From Chloroflexota bacterium (GTDB taxonomy: Bacteria > Chloroflexota > Dehalococcoidia > Tepidiformales > Tepidiformaceae): a DNA stretch of 64,000 nt. Shown one piece after another: positions 7,386 through 14,957 of the stretch (position 1 is the first letter of the stretch; the number at the start of each line of letters is the position of its first letter). Made by a program: the position numbers and the translations under genes. The notes beneath the pieces are model-generated. The model saw only the letters and a list, made by a program, of their open reading frames with translations, had not been told where the DNA came from and did not search any database. The stretch is from NCBI GenBank assembly GCA_016191435.1, contig JACPOQ010000083.1, positions 150,990 through 214,989 of the forward strand, in the 5' to 3' direction.

Positions 7386-8306
7386 TCACAGCGCGGCGAC
7401 CACGGCGGCCGCGAGCTCCCTCTTGCGGTCGGCACTCGTCATCATCGTGTCCGTCACCAGGCAGCGCATGCCCAGCGCCTCGACCTGCGGCCCCAATGCC
7501 CGATCCTGCTCATCGATGACCATAAGGTCGATGAGGCCCGTGTACATCTTCGCCACGCCCACCGCTGAGACCTCGTACCCGAGCGTTTGCAGCATCTTCG
7601 CGGCCGGGCCTTTGACCACCTGCCCTGCGATGATGGGGCTAATCGCCGCGCGCTTCGCCTTCGAACTGCCAAGTGCGTCGCGGATCCCCGGCACGGCGAG
7701 GATCGGCCCGATGCTCACGATCGGGTTGCTCGGCGCCAGGATAATCGCGCTGGACTGCGCCAGCGCCTCGATGACGCCCGGCGCCGGCCGAGCCAGTTCG
7801 GCCCCGGCAAATGCGACGGAGCGCACGTCCACTTCGGTCCGCAACCGGACCATGTAGTCCTGGAAGTCGATTTCGCCCTCGGGCCCGAAGATTTTCGTGC
7901 GCACGGGCTCGTCCGACATCGGCAGGACGCGGCAGGCGAGCCCCCAATCGCGCGCAAGCCCGGCGACAATCTCGTGCATGGGCACGCCGGCGTGCAGCAG
8001 CCGCGTGCGGTGGATCGCCATCGCCAGGTCCCGGTCGCCGAGGTTGAACCAGCGTTGGTAGCCGAAGCGCTGCAGCTGCTCGACTACCGCGAACGTATCG
8101 CCCGTCAGCCCCCAGCCCGTCTCCGGATTGACCGCCCCTGCGAGCGCGTACAGCACGATGTCGGTATCGGGTGAGACGTGAAGGCCGAACATTTCCACGT
8201 CGTCGCCCGTGTTCGAAATGATCGTGATCTGTGCCGGGTCGACGGCCTCGTAAAGGCCCTGGAGGAAGCGTGAAGCGCCGACGCCGCCGGCGAAGACCGT
8301 GTACAT
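7386..8306 (-). CDS. cofD: 2-phospho-L-lactate transferase, F420 biosynthesis
   Basis: 306 residues, normal family length. CofD moves the phospholactyl (or phosphoenolpyruvyl) group from the CofC product onto the deazaflavin FO to make (dehydro-)F420-0. The N-terminus has G-G-V-G-A-S-R-F-L and S-N-T-G-D-D-V-E-M, both diagnostic, followed by N-L-G-D-R-D-L-A, and later A-P-S-N-P-I-V-S-I-G-P-I-L. The ATG at 8306 has no Shine-Dalgarno; TACACT ends six bases before it, so the mRNA is probably leaderless. It lies 51 bases past the stop of the Wzy-like gene and is followed by cofC. Confidence 0.95.
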   Translation of the reverse strand: MYTVFAGGVGASRFLQGLYEAVDPAQITIISNTGDDVEMFGLHVSPDTDIVLYALAGAVNPETGWGLTGDTFAVVEQLQRFGYQRWFNLGDRDLAMAIHRTRLLHAGVPMHEIVAGLARDWGLACRVLPMSDEPVRTKIFGPEGEIDFQDYMVRLRTEVDVRSVAFAGAELARPAPGVIEALAQSSAIILAPSNPIVSIGPILAVPGIRDALGSSKAKRAAISPIIAGQVVKGPAAKMLQTLGYEVSAVGVAKMYTGLIDLMVIDEQDRALGPQVEALGMRCLVTDTMMTSADRKRELAAAVVAAL

Positions 8307-8318
8307 GCCGCTAGTGTA
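8307..8318 (-). promoter_or_regulatory. leaderless -10 box for cofD
   Basis: TACACT on the minus strand (8318-8313), six bases, then ATG at 8306. It has the same geometry as the larB box; no clear -35 is seen. Confidence 0.5.
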
Positions 8319-8357
8319 GAAGCGCCGCCCCGCCGCTGACGAATCGCCGGCGCGGCG

Positions 8358-9833
8358 TTAGAGAGCCGGCCGTTCGTCCACCGCGATGGGCGCCCCGGGC
8401 GCGCTGGGCGCGACGCCCGCCGGCGCCCGGCGCCCTCGCCCCGCTGCGCTTTCGGCCACGGGCGCCGTCACCGGCGCGGCGCTTTCGGCCGCCGTCGCGG
8501 GTTCGCGCCGGCCGGCCAGCAGCGGCCCGGTCTCGATCGCAATCAGCAGCGCCATGAGCAGCCACAGGTACGGCTCCTCGATAAGCCGTCCCTCGGATTG
8601 GCTGATGAACAGGATTCCCACCAGCGAAGCCCCGATCCAGCCGGTCATCAGGCGATTGAACGGGACCGTCGTGCGCCAGTAGGTCGCCACCACTGCGATC
8701 CCGATCCGCACTCCAACGAGCACATACATGAGAGCCCCGACGATGCCCAGCTCCGCGAGGACCGAAACCGCCGACGTGTGCGACAGCGTCGTCTTCGCCC
8801 AGGACGGGATCTCCGAGAAGTATTTCAGCACGAGCGCGTGCTGGTAGTTGCCCGTACCGACGCCGATGAGCGGGTTGTCGCGCCACATGTGCAGCCCGGC
8901 CCTGATCAGGAACTCGCGCTGGCCAATAGCGTCCACGCCTGAGGTCAGTGAACGCACACGCTCCGCGTTGGCTCCGCCCTGGGCCAGCAGCAGCGCCACC
9001 ATCGCCACCACCGCGGCCACGGCCGCTGCGGTCAGCTTCACCTTCGTATAGCGGGCGATGGGCGCCGTCAGGACCACAATGAAGCCGACCAGCAGCAACA
9101 TCATCCAGCCCGAACGCGAGCCCGTGAGCACGATGCCCAGCGCCCCGAGGGCGAACGACGGGGCCGCAAGGTAGACTGTCAGCCGCCGCGCGCCCGTGGC
9201 CAGCACCATCCCCGCCGCCAACGACATCGAGACCACGAGGAAGCGCGCAAGGTTGTTGGGGTCCGCGAATGTCGCGTTCGACCGGTAGGCGTACTCATCC
9301 GAGTTCACGAGGATGGCCCGCCAGTGGAAGACGCCCGGGTTGCGCTGGGCGATCGCCACGACCGAGAGCGCGATCGTGGCGAGGAAGAACGCGCCCGCGA
9401 TCCGCTCCAGGTCCCGGCGGTCTTCGATTAACGCCGGCGCGGTCACGATGAACGCGACGTAGAGCGGCAAAATGAGGATGCTGTTCGGCGGCCGCAACGA
9501 ATCGGACCACGCCAGGCCGATGACAAGCAGACCAGAGAGCGCGAACACCGGCAGCAGCAGCGACGAATCCGGGAACAGGCTCGACAGGCGATGGCGCCTC
9601 TGCGCCAGCACCACGATGACCGTCGCCACCATCGCCGCCTTGCCGGGATTCAGCAACGCGCGGATGGCGCCCGTTGCCCCACCGGAGCCGAGGCGGCCGA
9701 GCGCCTGCGTTTCGGCATATTCGAACGTGAGCCCGATCACCACGGCCGGGATCAGCAGTTTGGGTTCGCGAAGAAAGATGATGGCCGCCAGCAGGGCGCA
9801 TTCAACGGCGACAATGACGGCCAGGTCGTACAT
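8358..9833 (-). CDS. O-antigen ligase/polymerase (Wzy/WaaL-like) membrane protein
   Basis: 491 residues with about ten or more hydrophobic segments, the topology of the O-antigen ligase/polymerase superfamily. Short marks fit: T-G-S-R-S-G-W at the start of a helix, a periplasmic-loop P-L-I-G-V-G-T-G-N-Y and H-T-S-A-V-S-V-L-A-E-L-G. The last about 60 residues are an Ala/Pro/Glu-rich, probably disordered, tail. It would polymerise or transfer polysaccharide repeat units at the outer face of the membrane. It is divergent from the Wzz-like gene at 9903, with only 69 bases between them, so the two likely belong to the same cell-surface or exopolysaccharide locus. The exact substrate cannot be told. 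Confidence 0.8.
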   Translation of the reverse strand: MYDLAVIVAVECALLAAIIFLREPKLLIPAVVIGLTFEYAETQALGRLGSGGATGAIRALLNPGKAAMVATVIVVLAQRRHRLSSLFPDSSLLLPVFALSGLLVIGLAWSDSLRPPNSILILPLYVAFIVTAPALIEDRRDLERIAGAFFLATIALSVVAIAQRNPGVFHWRAILVNSDEYAYRSNATFADPNNLARFLVVSMSLAAGMVLATGARRLTVYLAAPSFALGALGIVLTGSRSGWMMLLLVGFIVVLTAPIARYTKVKLTAAAVAAVVAMVALLLAQGGANAERVRSLTSGVDAIGQREFLIRAGLHMWRDNPLIGVGTGNYQHALVLKYFSEIPSWAKTTLSHTSAVSVLAELGIVGALMYVLVGVRIGIAVVATYWRTTVPFNRLMTGWIGASLVGILFISQSEGRLIEEPYLWLLMALLIAIETGPLLAGRREPATAAESAAPVTAPVAESAAGRGRRAPAGVAPSAPGAPIAVDERPAL

Positions 9834-9865
9834 CTGCGGGGGAAAGCCTCGTGAATCTCTTCACA

Positions 9866-9902
9866 TTGACCGGGTTCCGGCCTCAGCCTACGATACGGCC
9901 GC
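9866..9902 (+). promoter_or_regulatory. promoter of the Wzz-like gene, probably leaderless
   Basis: TTGACC at 9866-9871, a 17-base spacer, TACGAT at 9889-9894, then eight bases to the ATG at 9903. There is no Shine-Dalgarno. A good consensus pair, with the transcription start predicted at or beside the start codon. Confidence 0.6.
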
Positions 9903-11024
9903 ATGTTCAGGGGCACCAGCGTCGGGTCGAGCGGGCTGCAACGAGACCTTAACCTGGTACGGCGCCGGGCGTGGCTGTTCATCCCATTCTTCATCCTTGG
10001 CCTCATCATTGCGCTCGCGTTCGGCAGCGTGGCCGGCAACTCGAAAGCCGTCGCCAGCATGCAGCTCGAGACGGTCGTGCAGGACCTCGTCGCCGGAGGC
10101 GACCGCGGCCTGCGCATCTTCGAAGCTCAATCCATGACCGGCGACGAGAAATTCAAGCAGGAAGTCATCACCGCCATCGGTGACCCGAACTTCGATTACG
10201 CCCGCTTCTCCATCGCCCTCGCCCCCATCTCCGTCGCCGATGGCGTCTCGCGCGGCATCCTCACCGTCTCCATCGAAGACCCGGACAAGGCGAAGGCGGA
10301 GCAGTACCGCCAGGCGTTCGTCGATGTCTTCACGAAGGAGTACAGCACCACCGATGGCCTCTTCCGCCAGCGCTTCGTGAGCAAGAAACAGGCGGTGGCG
10401 GACCTCGATGAGAAGACCTTCCAGGACGCCGTCGCGAAGCTCCGCCCGCTGGCCGAGGCGAAGGGCCTCCCGCTGGATGAGCTCGTGCGTTCGCGCCAGT
10501 TCTCTTCGGCCGGCCTCGTCCAGGAGTTGAACAGGCAGGAAGCCAACCTCCAGGGCGAGCTCGCGCAGGTGGAGGCAGCGCTCGGCGGCCAGGGCCAGCC
10601 CTCGGGTGTCGCGGCGTCCGCGATCCTTGGCCAGCCCGTCACCGATGCCCAGGCCGCCGGCGCCCTCCGCGACCGACAGGCGGTACTCAACGCCGCCGTC
10701 GCCATCGTCCGCCAGAAGCGCTCCGGCCTTTCGGACGTTTCGCTCGATTCGGACTTCCTCGCACAGCTCGATTCCGTCCGCACGCTCGCCGAGACCAAGA
10801 ACGAAAGCTACGTGCGCCTCAACAATGCACGCGTCGCCGTCACCAGCGCCCAGAGCGACATCGCTACGTCGTATTCCTTCTCGGGCGGCGTCGCCGGGAG
10901 CAACATTGGTCGCGTCGCCGTCGTGATCGCCGTGACCGTCGTCTTCGGCCTCGCGGCCATCTACCTGCTCGAATGGCTGTCGCAGGTGCGGGCCGGGCAT
11001 TCGTCCGCCTCACCGGGCGCCTGA
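9903..11024 (+). CDS. Wzz-like polysaccharide co-polymerase / chain-length regulator
   Basis: 373 residues. A hydrophobic segment near residues 25-45 and another near 338-357 frame a long periplasmic part with Ala/Glu/Arg-rich helices, the plan of Wzz or polysaccharide co-polymerase proteins, which set chain length of surface polymers. A short C-terminal tail without a tyrosine-kinase domain follows. The family assignment rests on topology and on its neighbours (Wzy-like gene divergently upstream, two glycosyltransferases downstream) more than on a signature motif. Its stop lies one base before the GTG of the next gene. Confidence 0.65.
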   Translation: MFRGTSVGSSGLQRDLNLVRRRAWLFIPFFILGLIIALAFGSVAGNSKAVASMQLETVVQDLVAGGDRGLRIFEAQSMTGDEKFKQEVITAIGDPNFDYARFSIALAPISVADGVSRGILTVSIEDPDKAKAEQYRQAFVDVFTKEYSTTDGLFRQRFVSKKQAVADLDEKTFQDAVAKLRPLAEAKGLPLDELVRSRQFSSAGLVQELNRQEANLQGELAQVEAALGGQGQPSGVAASAILGQPVTDAQAAGALRDRQAVLNAAVAIVRQKRSGLSDVSLDSDFLAQLDSVRTLAETKNESYVRLNNARVAVTSAQSDIATSYSFSGGVAGSNIGRVAVVIAVTVVFGLAAIYLLEWLSQVRAGHSSASPGA

Positions 11025-11025
11025 G

Positions 11026-12036
11026 GTGCGCATCGCCGAAATCAACGATATCGCCTCGGTCGCGTCCGAGCTGGCGGGCGGCCTGCGCGCGCGCGGGCAC
11101 GACGTCGATGTAATCCGGCCGCGGCTCGTGGGTGGCGGGCTGCCGTGGATGGTCAAGCCGATCGTCGGGCCCGTGCGCGCGATCGAATGGGCACAGATCA
11201 TCCGCGAAGTCCGCGCCGGAAACTATGACGCCGTGCACATCCACTACGCCTACCTCGGTATGGTGGGCGTGCTCGGCAAGTTCCCCTACATCCTCCATTG
11301 CCACGGCAGCGACGTCCGCGAGATCACCCCGTTCACCCGCCCGATGGTCGAACGCGCGTTGCGCGGCGCCAGCCGCGTGTTCTACTCCACCCCGGACCTC
11401 GCCTCCTACGTGAAAGCCCGCCGCCCCGACGCCGAGTTTCTCCCGAATCCGGTCGATACTGACGACTTCCAGCCAATGGCGCCGGCGCGTGAGAGCCGCG
11501 ACGTGTTCATCTGCTGCGCCCTGAGCGACATAAAAGGTGCCACCCGCATCCATGACGCTTGCCGCCGCCTCGCCGAACAACGCCCCGACATCCGCGTCAC
11601 CGCGGTGGCTGGCGGCGAGTGGACCGCCCGCTTCGAGGCGCTCCCGAACGTCACCCTGGTCCCCCACCAGCGGCGTTCACGCCTCCCGGCGATCATCTCG
11701 CGGCACGGGGTGGTCGTCGGGCAGGTGCTCCTCGGGGTGGTCGGCATGGCCGAGCTCGAGGCGATGGCCTGCGCCCGCCCCGTGGTCGCCTGGTATACCC
11801 ACAACCATGCCTACCCCGAGCGCCCGCCCTTCGTGCGCGCTGTCGATGGCGTCGATATCGCGGCCGCCGTCACCCGCCTCGTGGACGACGCCGACGGACG
11901 CCAGCGGCTGGGCGATGCCGGCCGGACCTGGGTACGCCGGTTCCACAGCGTCGCGGACACCGCTGAACGCGTCGAACGGGCCGCGCTCGGCCTCCTCGCG
12001 GCCCACGCCTCGCAGCGCGCAGCCTCTAGCCTCTAG
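11026..12036 (+). CDS. GT4-type glycosyltransferase
   Basis: 336 residues from a GTG one base after the upstream stop, so translationally coupled. GT-B fold marks: an N-terminal Rossmann half with L-R-A-R-G-H-D-V-D-V-I, H-C-H-G-S-D-V-R-E in the middle, L-P-N-P-V-D-T-D-D-F at the domain linker, and a C-terminal donor-binding half with E-L-E-A-M-A-C-A-R-P-V-V-A-W replacing the usual E-x7-E pattern. It should transfer a sugar from an activated donor during surface polysaccharide assembly in the cytoplasm. Donor and acceptor are unknown. The final residues and the stop are encoded in a heptamer repeat. Confidence 0.8.
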   Translation: MRIAEINDIASVASELAGGLRARGHDVDVIRPRLVGGGLPWMVKPIVGPVRAIEWAQIIREVRAGNYDAVHIHYAYLGMVGVLGKFPYILHCHGSDVREITPFTRPMVERALRGASRVFYSTPDLASYVKARRPDAEFLPNPVDTDDFQPMAPARESRDVFICCALSDIKGATRIHDACRRLAEQRPDIRVTAVAGGEWTARFEALPNVTLVPHQRRSRLPAIISRHGVVVGQVLLGVVGMAELEAMACARPVVAWYTHNHAYPERPPFVRAVDGVDIAAAVTRLVDDADGRQRLGDAGRTWVRRFHSVADTAERVERAALGLLAAHASQRAASSL

Positions 12037-12042
12037 TCCCTG
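12022..12042. repeat. heptamer repeat spanning the stop of the GT4 gene
   Basis: Units GCCTCTA, GCCTCTA, GTCCCTG. The TAG stop (12034-12036) is formed across a unit boundary. One of several such stop-spanning arrays in this window. Confidence 0.5.
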
Positions 12043-12050
12043 CTCCCCTG

Positions 12051-12062
12051 TACGTTGGCCGC
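12051..12062 (+). promoter_or_regulatory. leaderless -10 box for the GT2 gene
   Basis: TACGTT at 12051-12056, six bases, then ATG at 12063. No Shine-Dalgarno and no obvious -35; the hexamer fits the recurring geometry. Confidence 0.4.
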
Positions 12063-13115
12063 ATGACGACCGTCCCATCGCTCCGCCTCGATGACGCGCC
12101 ACTCACGCTACCTGAGCGCCCGCTCGTTTCCATCGTCATCCCCTGCCTGGACGAAGAGCGCTACATCACGAACCTGCTCGATTCGCTGGCCGCGCAGGAT
12201 TACGGCCCCGAGGGCCTCGAAGTCATCGTCGCCGATGGCGGCAGCACCGACCGCACCCGCGATCTTGTCGCGTCCTACCCATCGCGCTTCCACCGCCTGG
12301 CGCTCGTCGATAATCCGAAGCGCATCACGGTCGGCGGGCTGAACGCCGGCATGGATGCCGCCACCGGCGATTGCTGGATCATCATCGGCGCTCATAGCGC
12401 TGTGCGCGGCGATTTTGTGCGCGCCTCGGTCGAAGCATTGCAGCGCACTGGCGCCGCCTGCGTGGGCGGCCCGATCGAGACCGTGGGCGAGGGGCTCGTC
12501 GGTCGCGCCATCGCCGCTGCCATGTCCTCGCCGTTTGGGGTGGGCAACGCCCGCTTTCGCTACGCCGATGACGAGGGCGAAGTCGATACGGTCCCGTTCG
12601 GCTGCTACCACCGGCTGGTCTGGCAGGTGGTGGGCCGCTTCGATGAGACCGTGGATGGCGCCGATGAGGACAGCTACAACACGCGGCTGCTCGAAGCAGG
12701 TGGCCGCATCGTCCTTGTCCCCACCATTCGCAGCACCTACTACCCGCGCCGCACGCTGCGGGCGCTCGCGAAGCAGTACTGGGAATACGGCTGCGCCAAG
12801 GGCACGCTGCTCAGCCGCGGGCGGCCGCTGCAAGCCCGCCACTTCGCACCCGCCGCGATGGTCACGGGCGGCCCCGCGTTGCTGTTCCTCGGGCTCTTCT
12901 GGAAGCGTGCCCGCCTGCTGCTCGGACTGCTCTCGCTCGTCTACGTTGTGGGCGGCCTGTTCACCGCCAGGCAGGCCGCGCGCAAGAATGGCGCCAGCAC
13001 CACCCTTACCTTCGCCGCCATGGCGACGATGCATGTCACCTACGGGAGCGGTTTCGTCATCGGCGGCTGGCGCGAGCGCCGGCGCCTGCAGTCAGAGCCG
13101 CGAAGACAATGGTAG
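12063..13115 (+). CDS. GT2-type glycosyltransferase with C-terminal membrane helices (ExoA-like)
   Basis: 350 residues. A GT-A domain comes first: V-S-I-V-I-P-C-L-D-E-E near residue 22, A-D-G-G-S-T-D-R-T, L-N-A-G-M-D-A-A-T-G-D and a G-G-P-I patch; the acidic E-D-S-Y (about residue 200) is a candidate catalytic region. Two hydrophobic segments near the C-terminus (about 260-300) would anchor it in the inner membrane, like ExoA-type succinoglycan glycosyltransferases. It continues the polysaccharide locus. Its TAG stop lies inside a short inverted repeat next to a recombinase remnant. Confidence 0.8.
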   Translation: MTTVPSLRLDDAPLTLPERPLVSIVIPCLDEERYITNLLDSLAAQDYGPEGLEVIVADGGSTDRTRDLVASYPSRFHRLALVDNPKRITVGGLNAGMDAATGDCWIIIGAHSAVRGDFVRASVEALQRTGAACVGGPIETVGEGLVGRAIAAAMSSPFGVGNARFRYADDEGEVDTVPFGCYHRLVWQVVGRFDETVDGADEDSYNTRLLEAGGRIVLVPTIRSTYYPRRTLRALAKQYWEYGCAKGTLLSRGRPLQARHFAPAAMVTGGPALLFLGLFWKRARLLLGLLSLVYVVGGLFTARQAARKNGASTTLTFAAMATMHVTYGSGFVIGGWRERRRLQSEPRRQW

Positions 13116-13129
13116 TGAATAGTACCATT
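13108..13129. repeat. inverted repeat beside the serine-recombinase remnant
   Basis: AATGGTA, an 8-base loop, then TACCATT. It sits between the GT2 stop and the first codon of the recombinase relic; it could be an operator or a decayed crossover site. Confidence 0.35.
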
Positions 13130-13134
13130 CGTGC

Positions 13135-13310
13135 ATGAGCACAACGACGGCCTCGCCAGTCGGAATATACGCCCGGATCTCTGATGACAGGGACGGTCAG
13201 CAGACCGCCACGGCGCGCCAGATGCGGGACGCGCGCGAGCTGGACGCGACGCGGATGGGAGATCGTCGATGAACGCCTCGGCACGACTGGGCAAGCTCTA
13301 CCCCGGGCTT
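13135..13310 (+). pseudogene. serine recombinase (resolvase N-terminal domain), frameshifted relic
   Basis: From the ATG at 13135 the frame reads a short leader and then V-G-I-Y-A-R-I-S-D-D-R-D-G, the start of a serine recombinase domain with the catalytic Ser in R-I-S. After about 35 residues it breaks. The next family block, R-R-G-W-E-I-V-D-E, is in another frame, and a further block N-A-S-A-R-L-G-K-L-Y-P-G-L-R (compare the usual D-N-D-x-S-A-x-x-G-K-x-R-P-G) is in a third. So at least two frameshifts have accumulated, and nothing of the zinc-ribbon or coiled-coil part is seen. It marks an old mobile-element insertion after the polysaccharide genes. Confidence 0.65.
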
Positions 13311-13496
13311 CGGCTACCCCCGATTACCGGCCGTTCGTCCCTGGGCCCAACGGAGGCATGGCGGGCAGCTTCGTCGGGCGACCCTTGGGGCGTCGAACCG
13401 TAGTGACGCAAGAGCGGGTTGAGCGACTCGTACGAGCCGAGATGGACCTGGAGCTGTCCCCCTCCACGGCGGCATCAAGGCTGGAGGGGACATCGA

Positions 13497-13522
13497 GGGC
13501 GCCGAGCACGACCTCGGCGCCC
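13497..13522 (-). terminator. hairpin past the small barrel protein gene
   Basis: GGGCGCCGAG, a six-base loop, then CTCGGCGCCC, a perfect 10-bp stem 47 bases beyond the stop of the minus-strand gene at 13570. No T-run. Confidence 0.4.
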
Positions 13523-13569
13523 TCCCTGACTCAGCGCTGCCGCCCTGCCTTCTCGCGCGCCAACGCTCG

Positions 13570-13839
13570 CTACGCCTTGCTGGCGAACCAGATGGTGGGC
13601 TCACCCGCGACGCCGGCATTCTTCATCGCTGCATGCAGCTCGTCGCTGGCAACGAACGTCTTGGCGGCGGCAAGCGTCGGGAACTCGTGCGCGACCGTCA
13701 CGTCGCTCGGATCGTCCGCACCCCGGTAGACGGCGTCGGCCGTCACACCCAGGCGCTTCTGCGTCGGACGGAAGTCGTCGTAGACGGCTTTCCACGTGGC
13801 GAAGTCGGTGACCTTGTGTCGAACGAACATGGTTGCCAT
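13570..13839 (-). CDS. small dimeric alpha/beta-barrel (ABM/EthD-like) protein
   Basis: 89 residues starting at the ATG at 13839, with GGAAGG upstream at good spacing. The pattern F-V-R-H-K-V-T-D-F-A-T-W-K-A-V-Y-D-D, then a central G-A-D-D-P-S-D-V-T-V-A-H-E-F and A-K-T-F-V-A-S-D-E-L, fits the small ferredoxin-like barrel proteins related to antibiotic biosynthesis monooxygenases. Such proteins are enzymes or stress-linked binding proteins; the substrate is unknown. It is divergent from a MarR regulator with operator-like repeats between them, so it is the most likely target of that regulator. Confidence 0.7.
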   Translation of the reverse strand: MATMFVRHKVTDFATWKAVYDDFRPTQKRLGVTADAVYRGADDPSDVTVAHEFPTLAAAKTFVASDELHAAMKNAGVAGEPTIWFASKA

Positions 13840-13879
13840 TGAGGGTTTCCTTCCGGGGCTCATGTCGGCTTGGCGCCGC

Positions 13880-13939
13880 GGGCGAATATTGTCACAGCAA
13901 ATACTGTCCTGTCAATGACTGTCCGGGAAATATTTGCCC
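13880..13939. promoter_or_regulatory. operator-like repeats between the barrel gene and the MarR gene
   Basis: GGGCGAATATT at 13880-13890 is mirrored by AAATATTTGCCC at 13928-13939 (10 of 12 positions complementary). Between them TACTGTCC, CTGTCAATGACTGTCC and similar short repeats occur. The right arm overlaps the -35 of the MarR promoter. Typical of an autoregulated divergent MarR pair; direct binding is inference. Confidence 0.45.
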
Positions 13940-13968
13940 CCGCGTCTTTTGCCCCGTAGGATTTACCC
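13934..13968 (+). promoter_or_regulatory. leaderless promoter of the MarR gene
   Basis: TTGCCC at 13934-13939, a 17-base spacer, TAGGAT at 13957-13962, six bases, then ATG at 13969. No Shine-Dalgarno. Confidence 0.6.
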
Positions 13969-14418
13969 ATGGCGAATGAAGCCACATCGGTCGGCCCGCC
14001 CTGGTTCGACGCCTGGCGCGGCATCATCTTTGCGAACGCGAAGGTGTTCCGGGAGGTGGAACGGAAACTCGAGGAGCACTCGGGCATCTCGCTGGCCTTC
14101 CTTGACGCCCTCAGCCGGCTCTACGACGCACCCGGGGGCCGGCTCCGCATGCAGGACCTCCAGGCGCGCTCGCTGTTCACCCATAGCGGGATGACCCGTG
14201 TCGTTGACCGCATCGAAGCCGTGGGCCTGGTGCGCCGCGAGAGCGTTCCCGGGGACCGGCGAGGGGTATCGGTGCTTATCACCGAGAAGGGCAAACGTCT
14301 CTACGAAGAGTCCATCGTGCGGCACCAGGTTGACATCGAGGAGGCCTTCGCCAGGCGCCTCACGCCGGCCCAGCACAAGGCCGTCGCCGATGCGCTCTCA
14401 CAGTTCTGGCAGGGCTAG
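13969..14418 (+). CDS. MarR-family transcriptional regulator
   Basis: 149 residues, normal for the family. The winged helix is plain: L-R-M-Q-D-L-Q-A-R-S as helix 3, H-S-G-M-T-R-V-V-D-R-I-E as recognition helix, and G-L-V-R-R-E-S-V-P-G-D-R-R-G as the wing with the conserved D-R-R. The flanking N- and C-terminal helices give the dimer interface. It probably represses itself and the divergent barrel-protein gene in response to a small molecule. The ligand is unknown. Confidence 0.9.
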   Translation: MANEATSVGPPWFDAWRGIIFANAKVFREVERKLEEHSGISLAFLDALSRLYDAPGGRLRMQDLQARSLFTHSGMTRVVDRIEAVGLVRRESVPGDRRGVSVLITEKGKRLYEESIVRHQVDIEEAFARRLTPAQHKAVADALSQFWQG

Positions 14419-14786
14419 CGGACCGAGAGCGGTGGCCACGGTCGATTTTTGAGCGAAGGACCAAATGTCCTTGCATGCGGTCTACCATCCGCGCCCTTAC
14501 TCCAACGGCGCTCGAATAGTTGCGATTGGCGGTCGCGCACCAGCAGCCCAGCCCCTCCGCTTCGCCGCAACCCCCATCATCGCACCCACAGAGACCACCC
14601 AGGACTGAGCACTTCGCACCCGCCGATTCCCCGCACCACTCCCCGTTGCTATGATCCCCTCCACGTACGGGAAACCCCGTGCCGGGAGTTACTGCCCGGC
14701 GCCCCGCGTTTCCGCACGATAAGCGCGGCTCGAGGCGGATGAACGACTGCCCGCATCATCCGGAATCCCGGAAGGAGAAGTCGTTA
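14419..14786 (+). other. gene-free leader of the inositol-lipid operon
   Basis: No convincing gene in these 368 bases. A TATGAT hexamer at 14650-14655 is the best -10 candidate for the operon; its -35 is weak. GGAAGGAG just before 14787 is a strong ribosome binding site for the first gene. Confidence 0.45.
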
Positions 14787-14957
14787 TTGAGCAAAATCAA
14801 CGTGGCCATCATTGGCGTCGGCAACTGCGCTTCGCCCTATCGCGGCCATGCGGGCCCGCTGCTGGCGCCGAGCTCGTACTTCATGAAGTCGCCCCCGAAG
14901 CAGCACCACGACGACCAGGCGCGCGCCATGGTCGAGGCCTTCATCGCCGAGGGATAG
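14787..14957 (+). pseudogene. ino1: inositol-3-phosphate synthase reduced to its N- and C-terminal ends
   Basis: 56 residues from a TTG with a strong GGAAGGAG. The first 16 residues ([15 protein letters not shown]) are the exact type of N-terminus seen in bacterial inositol-3-phosphate synthase, with the NAD-binding G-x-G. The last about 38 residues ([15 protein letters not shown] and [12 protein letters not shown]) match its C-terminus. The roughly 300 residues between are missing, and the two ends are joined in frame. The full enzyme converts glucose-6-phosphate to inositol-3-phosphate, so this copy cannot work. It is followed without a gap by the lipid acyltransferase gene, and the short frame may still act as a coupling leader. 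A collapsed assembly is possible. Confidence 0.75.

Noticed and set aside
9888..11000. Open frame of about 370 codons on the minus strand opposite the Wzz-like gene
   Set aside because: Acidic Gly/Asp-rich shadow with no start signals; the plus-strand gene has a good promoter.
13314..13619. Open frames on both strands between the serine-recombinase relic and the barrel protein
   Set aside because: Arg/Pro/Ser-rich, no motif and no ribosome binding site; the region also contains a terminator-like hairpin.
14449..14742. Open frame of 97 codons in the leader of the inositol-lipid operon
   Set aside because: Low-complexity Pro/Arg/Ser sequence with no family residues; it overlaps the likely promoter.
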